Shown piece by piece: positions 25,052 through 32,238 of a DNA stretch of 42,612 nt; position 1 is the first letter of the stretch, and every line of letters starts with the position of its first letter. The DNA is from Eubacterium sp. GTDB taxonomy: Bacteria; Bacillota; Clostridia; Lachnospirales; Lachnospiraceae. The position numbers were made by a program, and so were the translations under genes. The DNA is taken from contig JAILRB010000011.1 of assembly GCA_024698585.1 (NCBI GenBank), positions 1-42,612 on the forward strand, written 5' to 3'. The notes under the pieces were generated by a model. It had not been told where the DNA came from, ran no database searches, and saw only the letters and a list, made by a program, of their open reading frames with translations.

Positions 25052-27084
25052 TAGAAAAAGGGAACTTTATTAATAACCGTTACGAGGTAATCAGCCGTGT
25101 GGGTGCCGGTGGAATGTCAGATGTTTACAAGGCGAAGGACCATAAGTTAAACCGTAACGTAGCAATTAAGGTATTAAAAAAAGAATTTAGTAACGATAAA
25201 AATTTTGTTTCGAAGTTTAAGGTGGAAGCACAGTCAGCTGCCAGCCTGATACATCCAAATATTGTAAATGTATATGATGTCGGGGAAGAGAATGGAACAT
25301 ACTACATTGTTATGGAACTGATTGAAGGAATCACCCTGAAAAATTATATTGAAAAGAAGGGACATCTTTCGGCCAGAGAAACCATCAGTATTGCAATTCA
25401 GATTGCCAATGGTATCGAATGTGCTCATAACAATCAGATTATCCATCGAGACATTAAACCGCAGAATATCATGATTTCCAGAGAAGGAAAGGTGAAGGTA
25501 ACAGACTTTGGTATTGCCAGAGCTGCATCCTCTAATACCATTAACGGAAATGCCATGGGCTCTGTGCATTATATTTCACCGGAACAGGCCGGTGGAAAAT
25601 ATGTGGATGAAAAGAGTGATATTTATTCCTTAGGGATTACCATGTATGAAATGCTTACCGGAAGAGTTCCATTTGATGGGGAATCGACTGTAAGTATTGC
25701 TTTAATGCACATCCAGAATCAGGTTCCAAGCGTTCGGGAACTCATTCCAAATGTTCCAATCAGCATGGAAAAGATTGTTTTAAAATGTACACAGAATAAA
25801 GAAGATAACAGATATCCGAAGATTTCTTCGTTGATTGCAGACTTAAAGAGAGCATTGACAGAGCCGGATGTGGATTTTGTCCAGTTAGAACAGGACAATA
25901 AGGGAAACACCACCATCATGATTACGGACGAACAGATTAAGGAAATCCGTAAAGAATCCGGTCAGTCAGAAACTGCGACAAACATTAATGATTATACCAA
26001 TGATGACATTGATGCAGTGGATCCGAAAATGGACCGCTTTATGACCATTGGTGGAGTTGTTGTGGGTATTTTGGCATTAGTTATCGTTTCTGTCATTGTA
26101 ACGAATTTTGTATTCTCTTATGTCAATGATTCTGAATTGTCTTTACAGGCATCCATGGGCTCAAATATTGAACAGGAAACCTTGCCGGAAGGAAAAGCGA
26201 AGGTTCCGTCTGTTGTTGGATTAAGCCAGAGTGATGCAGAAGAAACATTGAATAAAGCGCATTTAGGATGTGACGTAACAAGCTGGGAATACAGCGACGA
26301 ATATAAGTATGGACAGATTATCAGCCAGGATGTTACTCCTGGAAGCATTGTGGATACCGGTGCCACTACCGTAAAACTTGTAGCCAGCTATGGTAGTGAG
26401 AAAGTTCAGGTTCCGGGTGGATTGGAAGGCGAAAACGTTGCGAAAGCCATCAAGGAGTTAGAAGAACTGGGATTTGAATGGGAAGTGACCTATGAATACA
26501 GTGCCAAGGAAATTGACACCATTATTTCCTATTCACCAAATGATAAGGCAGAGGTTTCCAAGGGAGAAATCATTAAGCTGAAGGTCAGCCGTGGAAATGA
26601 GTCTTCCGGTGAACCAATCTCCATCGGTACTATTCCAAATGTGGTAGGAAAGACGCTTGCGCAGGCACAGTCTTCCATTAGTAATGCTGGATTTAACGTA
26701 GGCTCTAAAAAGGAAATCTTCAGTGAAGACGTGAAAAAGGGCGTGGTAATTCGCCAGAGCATTAAGTCCGGACGTGCACCATACGGATTGACTATTAATC
26801 TGGTTGTCAGCAAAGGTTCCGAAAAAGAAGATAAGAAGTATACAGCCAGCTGTACTATTGCAATGGAAAACTTGTTGGATGCAGAAGGAAATCCAATTAC
26901 TTCCGGTGTAGTTACGGCGGTTCTGAATGGGGCTCCGGTTGAGGTTGATGAAGCATATCAGAATGTGGAAAACTGGCCGGGCGATTATACAATGAATTTA
27001 ACCAGTGGTGAAAAAGGAAAAGCAACCTTATACATCTATATCGATGGCGTGGAAGCTTTTGAAACGACAGTAAAATTGAAATAA
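25048..27084 (+). CDS. pknB: PASTA-domain serine/threonine protein kinase
   Basis: The 678-residue protein has a kinase domain (residues about 10-275; glycine loop VGAGGMSDV, Lys41, HRDIKPQN with Asp135, DFG at 153-155), an acidic linker, one membrane helix (about 333-358), and three extracellular PASTA repeats (about 385-448, 453-516, 526-590). After the third PASTA comes an extra domain of about 85 residues with no recognised family (TASCTIAMENLLDAEG onwards). PASTA repeats bind muropeptides or lipid II, linking wall status to growth and division. GGGAGG precedes the ATG. It overlaps prpC, the phosphatase that opposes it. Confidence 0.97.
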   Translation: MIEKGNFINNRYEVISRVGAGGMSDVYKAKDHKLNRNVAIKVLKKEFSNDKNFVSKFKVEAQSAASLIHPNIVNVYDVGEENGTYYIVMELIEGITLKNYIEKKGHLSARETISIAIQIANGIECAHNNQIIHRDIKPQNIMISREGKVKVTDFGIARAASSNTINGNAMGSVHYISPEQAGGKYVDEKSDIYSLGITMYEMLTGRVPFDGESTVSIALMHIQNQVPSVRELIPNVPISMEKIVLKCTQNKEDNRYPKISSLIADLKRALTEPDVDFVQLEQDNKGNTTIMITDEQIKEIRKESGQSETATNINDYTNDDIDAVDPKMDRFMTIGGVVVGILALVIVSVIVTNFVFSYVNDSELSLQASMGSNIEQETLPEGKAKVPSVVGLSQSDAEETLNKAHLGCDVTSWEYSDEYKYGQIISQDVTPGSIVDTGATTVKLVASYGSEKVQVPGGLEGENVAKAIKELEELGFEWEVTYEYSAKEIDTIISYSPNDKAEVSKGEIIKLKVSRGNESSGEPISIGTIPNVVGKTLAQAQSSISNAGFNVGSKKEIFSEDVKKGVVIRQSIKSGRAPYGLTINLVVSKGSEKEDKKYTASCTIAMENLLDAEGNPITSGVVTAVLNGAPVEVDEAYQNVENWPGDYTMNLTSGEKGKATLYIYIDGVEAFETTVKLK

Positions 27085-27093
27085 CAGAAATTT

Positions 27094-27114
27094 GCCCACC
27101 TCATAAAGGTGGGC
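27094..27114 (+). other. Hairpin without T run between pknB and rsgA
   Basis: GCCCACCT (27094-27101) pairs perfectly with AGGTGGGC (27107-27114) around CATAA. ATCTGT follows instead of a T run, so it is not a normal terminator. It may stabilise or process the operon mRNA. Confidence 0.6.
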
Positions 27115-27138
27115 ATCTGTGCGAATGAAAGGATTTCG

Positions 27139-28020
27139 ATGGAAGGAAAAATCGTCAAGGGAATTGCCGGATTTTATTACGTTTATGTAGAAACATTGGG
27201 TCTATATGAATGTAAGGCAAAAGGAATATTTAGAAACAGAAAAGTGAAGCCTCTAGTGGGGGACAATGTTTCTATTGAGGTGATAGATGAAGCTGAGAAG
27301 AAGGGGAACATTGTGGATATTCTTCCCAGGGAGAATGAACTGATTCGACCGGCGGTTTCCAATGTGGATCAGGCAATGATTGTTTTTGCAGTGAAGCAAC
27401 CGGATCCTAACCTAAACCTCCTGGACCGCTTTCTGGTTATGATGGAATATCAAAATATTGAAACCATTATTTGCTTTAACAAGACAGATATCGGGGACGA
27501 TTCCCTTATGGATGAATTAAGAACTGTGTACAATCAGGCAGGATATCAGGTGATTTTCACCAGCACCACAGAAGAAACCGGTGTGGAAGAAGTAGAACGT
27601 CTGCTTCGCGGAAAAAGCACTGTGTTTGCCGGACCATCCGGCGTGGGAAAATCTTCCATGCTAAATGCATTGACGAAAGATTACACGATGGAAACCGGTC
27701 AGGTGAGCAATAAAATCGGGCGTGGAAAACATACCACGAGACATTCGGAAATTTTTCATATCGCAGAAAATACCTACGTCATTGATACACCGGGATTCAG
27801 TTCCCTGTTTGTGCCGGGAATGACGAAAGAACGCCTGGAGGATTGCTTTCCGGAATTTTATCAGTATACCGGTAGTTGCCGCTTCGTGGGGTGTGCCCAC
27901 ATTAATGAACCGGACTGTCAGGTGAAAGATGCCCTGGAAAATGGAAGCATTTCTGAGAGTAGATATCATAACTATAAATTGATGTATGAAGAATTAAAGG
28001 ATCAGGAAAACCGTTATTAA
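27139..28020 (+). CDS. rsgA: Ribosome small-subunit biogenesis GTPase RsgA
   Basis: The 293-residue protein has the circularly permuted GTPase order of RsgA (YloQ/CpgA): an N-terminal OB fold, then NKTD (G4, in CFNKTDIGDD), P-loop GPSGVGKSSMLNAL (G1), the G2 threonine region RGKHTTRH, and DTPGFSS (G3). The C-terminal zinc knuckle CRFVGCAHINEPDC is complete. It helps late 30S maturation. The ATG at 27139 is chosen because GAAAGGA is 6 bases upstream and the family N-terminus starts there; an upstream in-frame start at 27109 lies in the hairpin. In Bacillus, CpgA is a substrate of the neighbouring kinase. Confidence 0.97.
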   Translation: MEGKIVKGIAGFYYVYVETLGLYECKAKGIFRNRKVKPLVGDNVSIEVIDEAEKKGNIVDILPRENELIRPAVSNVDQAMIVFAVKQPDPNLNLLDRFLVMMEYQNIETIICFNKTDIGDDSLMDELRTVYNQAGYQVIFTSTTEETGVEEVERLLRGKSTVFAGPSGVGKSSMLNALTKDYTMETGQVSNKIGRGKHTTRHSEIFHIAENTYVIDTPGFSSLFVPGMTKERLEDCFPEFYQYTGSCRFVGCAHINEPDCQVKDALENGSISESRYHNYKLMYEELKDQENRY

Positions 28021-28044
28021 GTTCGAAAACGAGAGGAGAATACT

Positions 28045-28704
28045 ATGATTAAATTAGCACCATCAATTTTATCAGCAGACTTTGCAAACTTAGGAAAAGA
28101 CATTGAACGCATTGACAAGGCAGGATGCGACTGGATTCATGTAGACGTTATGGACGGAATGTTTGTACCAAACATTTCCATTGGCGTTCCGGTTGTAAAA
28201 GATGCCAGAAAGCACACAGAGAAATATTTTGACGTACATTTGATGATTCAGGAACCAATCCGTTATATTGATGCATTTAAAGACGCCGGAGCCAATATGC
28301 TGACCATTCATGTGGAAGCATGTGAAGACGTTCAGGCAACCATCGATGCAATTCACGAAGCAGGATTGAATGCCGGGCTTGCATTGAATCCGGAAACTCC
28401 GGTAGAGGATATTACACCATTCATTAATCAGGTGGAAATGATTCTTATCATGACTGTTCATCCGGGATTTGGCGGACAGTCTTATATTGATGAATGTACA
28501 GAAAAAATCGAGGTTGTGAATGCCATTGTAACAGAATACAATTTAAAGACACTCATTGAAGTAGATGGTGGTGTAAAACTTTCCAATGTGGATATTCCAT
28601 TGGAAGCGGGAGCAAACGTGATTGTTGCCGGTTCTGCGGTTTATGGTGGAAACGTGGAAGAAAACGTTCAGGAATTCAAGAAGAGCTTCGCAAAGTATGA
28701 GTAA
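28045..28704 (+). CDS. rpe: Ribulose-phosphate 3-epimerase
   Basis: The 219-residue protein is a TIM barrel with the Rpe motifs: KLAPSILSADFANLG at the start, HVDVMDGMFVPNISIG, DVHLMI, MTVHPGFGGQSYI and EVDGGVK. Metal-binding His and Asp residues in these motifs are present. It interconverts ribulose-5-phosphate and xylulose-5-phosphate in the pentose phosphate pathway. GAGAGGAG precedes the ATG. The prpC-pknB-rsgA-rpe order is conserved in Firmicutes. The stop overlaps the next gene by 8 bases. Confidence 0.98.
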   Translation: MIKLAPSILSADFANLGKDIERIDKAGCDWIHVDVMDGMFVPNISIGVPVVKDARKHTEKYFDVHLMIQEPIRYIDAFKDAGANMLTIHVEACEDVQATIDAIHEAGLNAGLALNPETPVEDITPFINQVEMILIMTVHPGFGGQSYIDECTEKIEVVNAIVTEYNLKTLIEVDGGVKLSNVDIPLEAGANVIVAGSAVYGGNVEENVQEFKKSFAKYE

Positions 28705-29020
28705 GACGAGCGAATACTTCGTGTATATTCTACGCTGTGAAGATAATTCCCTCTATACCGGCATTACCACGGATGTGGAACGGAGATTTCAGGAACATGC
28801 CGAAAAAGGGGAAAAGGGGGCAAAATACACGCGAACCCGTGATGTGAAATGCATAGAGGCGGTATGGCGTTGCGCGAATCGTCCTCAGGCTTCGAAGTTG
28901 GAATATCGAATTAAAAAATTGGATAAAAAGAAAAAGCAAACCCTCATTGACGAAAATGATTTTTCGGTATTTCCGAAGGAAACCATTGACCCGGATCAAT
29001 ACGAGAGAGTGGAAGCATAA
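28697..29020 (+). CDS. GIY-YIG domain protein (UPF0213/YhbQ-like)
   Basis: The 107-residue protein is a single GIY-YIG nuclease-fold domain: YFVYILRCEDNSLYTGITTDV with the two GIY/YIG-like strands (VYI, YTG), then RRFQEHAEKG and the Arg/Lys-rich RASKLEYRIKKLDKKKK region. It resembles the YhbQ/UPF0213 group, whose role is poorly defined; a structure-specific DNase activity is plausible. The ATG at 28697 lies inside the end of rpe; a longer frame starting at 28622 would lie fully within rpe and is not supported. It is the last gene of the long series and runs toward a shared terminator with ychF. Confidence 0.88.
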   Translation: MSKTSEYFVYILRCEDNSLYTGITTDVERRFQEHAEKGEKGAKYTRTRDVKCIEAVWRCANRPQASKLEYRIKKLDKKKKQTLIDENDFSVFPKETIDPDQYERVEA

Positions 29021-29095
29021 AAAAAGAACGGAACAATTGAGGTGACCCAAAAGGTTTAACTTTTTGGAGTTGCCTCACAACGTCCCGTTCTTTTT
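29021..29095. terminator. Bidirectional terminator between convergent genes
   Basis: AAAAAGAACGG (29021-29031) pairs with CCGTTCTTTTT (29085-29095). Inner arms TGAGG/CCTCA and CCAAAAG/CTTTTTGG extend it into a long stem. Flanking A and T runs let it work for both the GIY-YIG gene and ychF. Confidence 0.88.
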
Positions 29096-29098
29096 ATA

Positions 29099-30196
29099 TT
29101 ATACGTTGAATCGGAAGGTGATTACGTCGCCATCCTGAACGACATAATCTTTACCCTGTAATCCAACCAGTCCTTTTTCCTTTGCCTTTGTGAAGGAACC
29201 ACTTTCGATTAAGTCGGTATATTTTACAACTTCTGCGCAAATGAATCCGCGTTCAAAGTCTGTATGAATCTTTCCGGCAGCCTGAGGAGCTTTGGTACCA
29301 ACCTTAATGGTCCAGGCTCTTGTTTCATCTTCTCCGGATGTTAAATAACTAATCAATCCGAGAAGAGAGTAGCTCGCCTTAATTAATTTATCAAGTCCGG
29401 ATTCCTTGATTCCTAAATCATCTAAGAACATTTCTTTTTCTTCATCATCTAATTCAGAAATTTCCTGTTCGATTTCAGCACTGATTACAAACACTTCGCT
29501 GTTGTTTTCTGCAGCAAACTTGCGAACTGCAGCAACGTTTTCGTTTGTGGCACCGTCATCAGCCAAATCATCTTCAGAAACATTTGCCGCAAAGATAACT
29601 GGCTTTGCTGTCAGAAGATTGTACTCAGCCATCCATGCCTCTTCGTCCTCGTCATCTAATTCCATCTTAATCGCAAGATTTCCTTCTTCCAGGAAGGCTT
29701 TAACTTTTTCCTGAAAAGCCAATTCCTTAGCCAGTGCCTTATCATTTCTGGCACCACGTGTTGTCTTAGCAATTCTACGTTCCAGAATTTCCACGTCAGA
29801 GAAAATCAATTCATAGTTAATTGTTTCAATATCGCGGAGCGGATCAATGTTTCCGTCTACGTGAACGATGTTAGAATTCTCGAAACAACGAACCACATGT
29901 ACAATGGCATCTACCTCACGGATGTTTGCGAGGAACTGGTTTCCTAAACCTTCTCCCTTAGATGCACCTTTTACCAATCCGGCAATGTCAACGAATTCGA
30001 TAACAGCAGGAATGGTTTTCTTTGAATTATATAAAGCAGTAAGCTTATCCAGACGTTCATCCGGTACCGGAACAACTCCGACATTCGGGTCGATGGTACA
30101 GAAAGGATAGTTTGCTGATTCAGCACCTGCTTTCGTTAATGAATTAAATAAAGTACTTTTGCCCACATTAGGAAGGCCAACAATACCAAGCTTCAT
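29099..30196 (-). CDS. ychF: Redox-regulated ATPase YchF (Obg family)
   Basis: The 365-residue protein starts [21 protein letters not shown] (P-loop) and contains [28 protein letters not shown] (G3), a coiled-coil insertion, and a C-terminal TGS domain ([27 protein letters not shown]). YchF prefers ATP over GTP and associates with ribosomes. The start on the minus strand is ATG at 30194-30196, with GGAGG (complement of 30205-30209) nine bases upstream; an in-frame TTG overlaps that site and is less likely. It is the only minus-strand gene in the window. Confidence 0.97.
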   Translation of the reverse strand: MKLGIVGLPNVGKSTLFNSLTKAGAESANYPFCTIDPNVGVVPVPDERLDKLTALYNSKKTIPAVIEFVDIAGLVKGASKGEGLGNQFLANIREVDAIVHVVRCFENSNIVHVDGNIDPLRDIETINYELIFSDVEILERRIAKTTRGARNDKALAKELAFQEKVKAFLEEGNLAIKMELDDEDEEAWMAEYNLLTAKPVIFAANVSEDDLADDGATNENVAAVRKFAAENNSEVFVISAEIEQEISELDDEEKEMFLDDLGIKESGLDKLIKASYSLLGLISYLTSGEDETRAWTIKVGTKAPQAAGKIHTDFERGFICAEVVKYTDLIESGSFTKAKEKGLVGLQGKDYVVQDGDVITFRFNV

Positions 30197-30244
30197 AATA
30201 AAAACCTCCAATAATACAATGCTGGTGAAAACACACTAAAGAAC

Positions 30245-30273
30245 AGTTTACCATATTTTATTGATTTTGAAAA
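30245..30273 (-). promoter_or_regulatory. Possible promoter of ychF
   Basis: On the minus strand TTTTCA (30268-30273), 17 bases, TAAACT (30245-30250). It overlaps the divergent lgt promoter. The match to consensus is moderate. Confidence 0.35.
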
Positions 30274-30289
30274 TGATAACTAGTACAAT
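30261..30289 (+). promoter_or_regulatory. Promoter of lgt
   Basis: TTGATT (30261-30266), 17 bases, TACAAT (30284-30289). Transcription would start near 30296, which is where the structured leader begins. Confidence 0.6.
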
Positions 30290-30298
30290 GGAATAGCA

Positions 30299-30430
30299 CA
30301 AAGCCGGGAACACAAAAGAAAAAGGAAGCCTTCGGGCACTTGTGCACGAAAACTTCCTTTTTCTTTTGTGTTGTTGGCGTGAGCCAACCAGCGAGAAAAT
30401 CTATGAATTTCGAGCTGGCCCCCGGCTTTG
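30299..30430 (+). ncRNA. Candidate structured RNA: compact four-way junction in the lgt leader
   Basis: Four stems abut each other. P1 is a perfect 10-bp helix, CAAAGCCGGG (30299-30308) with CCCGGCTTTG (30421-30430). P2 is a hairpin at 30309-30372 with a perfect 20-bp lower stem (30309-30328 with 30353-30372) and an inner TTCG/CGAA and GCAC/GTGC extension. P3 is GTTGGC-GTGA-GCCAAC (30373-30388). P4 is CAGC/GCTG plus GAAA/TTTC (30389-30417), with facing GA dinucleotides that could form tandem sheared G-A pairs. Only three bases (30418-30420) are unpaired at the junction. It starts at the predicted transcript end. I do not know this RNA. Confidence 0.6.
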
Positions 30431-30486
30431 TAGGAGTGGGAGGACAGAGCGAGAAAATCTATGGATTTCGAGCTGGCCCCCGGCTT
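30391..30486 (+). repeat. 38-bp direct repeat, two copies 58 bp apart, in the lgt leader
   Basis: Copies at 30391-30428 and 30449-30486 differ at one position (A/G in CTATGAATT versus CTATGGATT). Each ends in CCCGGCTT, so either copy can pair with AAGCCGGG at 30301-30308. Only the first extends the pairing to 10 bp. Confidence 0.9.
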
Positions 30487-30513
30487 GAGAGAGATGGAAA
30501 GGACGAACGAAAC

Positions 30514-31425
30514 ATGCTATTAACATCAATACAATTTCCAAATTTGCATATCACATTAAACAATCTTCCAAAATCAATTAATGTTTTTGGATTCGACATT
30601 GCTTTCTATGGACTGATTATCGCCTTTGGAATGATTATGGGAATTATGATTGCCTGTCATGAGGCAAAGGTAACAGGTCAGGATCCGAATGATTACTTAG
30701 ATTTTGCAATTTATGTAATCATTTTAAGTGTGATTGGGGCAAGAATTTATTATGTTGTTTTTTCATGGGAAGACTATCGGGGAAATCTTAAGGAAATCAT
30801 CAATATACGAAACGGTGGCTTGGCTATTTACGGTGGTGTCATCACGGCAATTCTCACCTGCTTTGTTTATTCGAGAATTAAGAAAATGTCATTCCCGAAG
30901 ATGTGTGATACCGGAATTCTTGGCTTGCTTTTAGGTCAGATTATCGGACGCTGGGGAAACTTTTTTAACCGAGAAGCTTTCGGTCAGGTAGTATCGGATG
31001 ACCACTTGTTTGCCATGAGAATTTATTTTGATAAATTTTATGACCGCTTCCAGGTTCCGGATGCTGTTGCGAAAGGAATGGAAAAAATGACAGGGAAACC
31101 CTTGGAAGAACTCGGTTATATTCAGGTGCAACCGACGTTCCTTTATGAATCTGTATGGAATCTTACCTTGTTATGTGTCATGCTGATCATGAAGAAATAT
31201 AAAAAGTTTGATGGAGAAGTGATCCTTTGGTATTTGATGGGATATGGATTGGGACGCTTCATTATAGAAGGGTATCGCTCGGATCAATTAATTATGCCGA
31301 TTACCGGATGGCCGGTGTCGCAGGCATTGTCGGCAGCTGTTTTTGTGGGCACGGCAATCATCTGGATTGTAAAGCGCGTGAAGTGTAGTAAAAAAGAAAA
31401 CGACGACATAGTCGCAGAATCATAA
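30514..31425 (+). CDS. lgt: Prolipoprotein diacylglyceryl transferase
   Basis: The 303-residue integral membrane protein has about seven hydrophobic helices and the Lgt motifs: GARIYYVVFSW, NGGLAIYGG, the signature GRWGNFFNREAFG with the essential Arg/Asn, and the C-terminal GYGLGRFIIEGYRSDQL with conserved Arg/Glu/Arg. It transfers diacylglycerol from phosphatidylglycerol to the lipobox Cys of prolipoproteins at the membrane. The start at 30514 (MLLTSIQFPNLHIT) fits the family N-terminus, with AAAGGA 10 bases upstream. The longer frame beginning at 30340 crosses the structured leader and repeats and is rejected. The long leader suggests control at the RNA level. Confidence 0.95.
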   Translation: MLLTSIQFPNLHITLNNLPKSINVFGFDIAFYGLIIAFGMIMGIMIACHEAKVTGQDPNDYLDFAIYVIILSVIGARIYYVVFSWEDYRGNLKEIINIRNGGLAIYGGVITAILTCFVYSRIKKMSFPKMCDTGILGLLLGQIIGRWGNFFNREAFGQVVSDDHLFAMRIYFDKFYDRFQVPDAVAKGMEKMTGKPLEELGYIQVQPTFLYESVWNLTLLCVMLIMKKYKKFDGEVILWYLMGYGLGRFIIEGYRSDQLIMPITGWPVSQALSAAVFVGTAIIWIVKRVKCSKKENDDIVAES

Positions 31426-31436
31426 AATGTGAGATG

Positions 31437-31490
31437 AAAAGTCTCCTCTTTACTGAATTCGATTGAAGAACAGTAAAGAGGGGACTTTTT
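31437..31490 (+). terminator. Terminator of lgt
   Basis: AAAAGTC plus CCTCTTTACTG (from 31437) pairs with CAGTAAAGAGG plus GACTTTTT (to 31490), one mismatch, 15-base loop, ending in T run. Confidence 0.9.
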
Positions 31491-31533
31491 ATTTGGAAGT
31501 TAAAGACCTTACAAAACGAAAATGAAAAAATAT

Positions 31534-31924
31534 AAGGTACAGTTTGAGAGATGAAAAAGTGGAGGCATACCATAAGCTGGGGAAAAAGTTGAGGAGTAAG
31601 GTACATTTTCAAATAGCAAAAAAGTAACGGTGTACCATATGAAATTAAAAAGTGTTGAGGACAAGGTACGGTCTCGATTTACGAAATGAATCAATGTACC
31701 ATATGAAACTGAAAATTGATTGACGTAAGGTACAAAAGAAATGAAGGAAAAAATAGACCGTACCTTAAAAAATGAAAAAAGTTGAAATATATGGTTTGTA
31801 CATACAAAAAGAGAAGTTGCGGTGTACCGTATGAAATGACAAAGTAGAAAAGTTATGGTAAGGCCGCCTGAAAAACAAAAAATAGGTGTACCTTACAAAA
31901 TAAAAAAAGAAAAAGACGGGGTAC
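31534..31924 (+). repeat. Second array of spaced inverted repeats, about 64-bp period
   Basis: Six clear units start at 31534, 31598, 31663, 31727, 31791 and 31855 (steps 64, 65, 64, 64, 64). Left arms are AAGGTAC in the first four and ATGGT in the last two; right arms are (G)TACC followed by ATA, TTA or GTA, 34 bases after the left arm start (35 in unit 2). A half unit precedes (ACCTTAC at 31506-31512) and a decayed left arm (GGGGTAC, 31918-31924) follows. Between arms the plus strand is very A-rich; GAAA and GTTGA recur at fixed positions. It occupies most of the gap between lgt and mraZ. Geometry is like the array at 10117, with a different arm sequence. Confidence 0.8.
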
Positions 31925-31984
31925 TTCGTAGCAAAAAACTGAAAAAATGAGATGAATATTCCATCAAAAATGCAAAAAAGACAC

Positions 31985-32079
31985 AAAGTGGAAAGGAAAA
32001 TGCCAAAAAGTTGGGTTTCTTTTCCACTTTTTGACACTTCATCAAATTTCCCTGGATTTTCCCCATAAATAAAGGGAAA
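31985..32079 (+). other. Two hairpins between the second array and the mraZ promoter
   Basis: The first stem has 14 of 15 pairs between 31985-31999 (AAAGTGGAAAGGAAA) and 32016-32030 around 16 bases. The second is TTTCCCT (32047-32053) with AGGGAAA (32073-32079) around 19 bases, followed by an A-rich tract. The first is followed by TT only, so neither is a classical terminator in the plus direction. No gene is seen in this stretch. Confidence 0.55.
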
Positions 32080-32106
32080 AAAAGAAAAATTTTTCTGAAA
32101 AAGGGG

Positions 32107-32135
32107 TTGCAATAGTGGTAAAAATAGTATAAAAT
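32107..32135 (+). promoter_or_regulatory. Promoter of the dcw cluster (PmraZ)
   Basis: TTGCAA (32107-32112), 17 bases, TAAAAT (32130-32135), about 100 bases before mraZ. The spacer contains an AGTGGTA box. Confidence 0.55.
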
Positions 32136-32182
32136 TTGCTTATAAGTGGTAAATTGATGTCAATAAGTGGTAGAAAGTGGTA
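32114..32182 (+). promoter_or_regulatory. Four AGTGGTA direct repeats, candidate MraZ operator
   Basis: AGTGGTA occurs at 32114-32120, 32145-32151, 32166-32172 and 32176-32182. The last two are 10 bases apart, one helical turn. MraZ proteins of other bacteria bind short GTG-containing direct repeats with about 10-bp spacing at their own promoter; by analogy these are likely its sites here. The first box lies between -35 and -10. TACC, the inverse of GGTA, follows at 32199 and 32209. Confidence 0.65.
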
Positions 32183-32238
32183 AAAAATACGAAAAAAGTA
32201 CCATAAAATACCAAAACACGAAAAAAGAGGATCCCGAA

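Noticed and set aside
28622-28696. Longer start for the GIY-YIG gene
   Set aside because: The extension lies fully inside rpe in another frame and the GIY-YIG domain begins right after the ATG at 28697.
30299-30430. tRNA or tmRNA-like molecule, suggested by the cloverleaf shape
   Set aside because: There is no T-loop sequence, no anticodon arm of normal size, no CCA end and the P2 arm is far too long.
30340-30513. N-terminal extension of lgt
   Set aside because: It would translate the P2 hairpin and both 38-bp repeats, which are better explained as structured RNA, and it has no counterpart in the Lgt family.
32167-32238. Upstream start of mraZ
   Set aside because: The extra 24 codons cover two AGTGGTA boxes and precede the conserved MFTGEH start, which has its own ribosome binding site.
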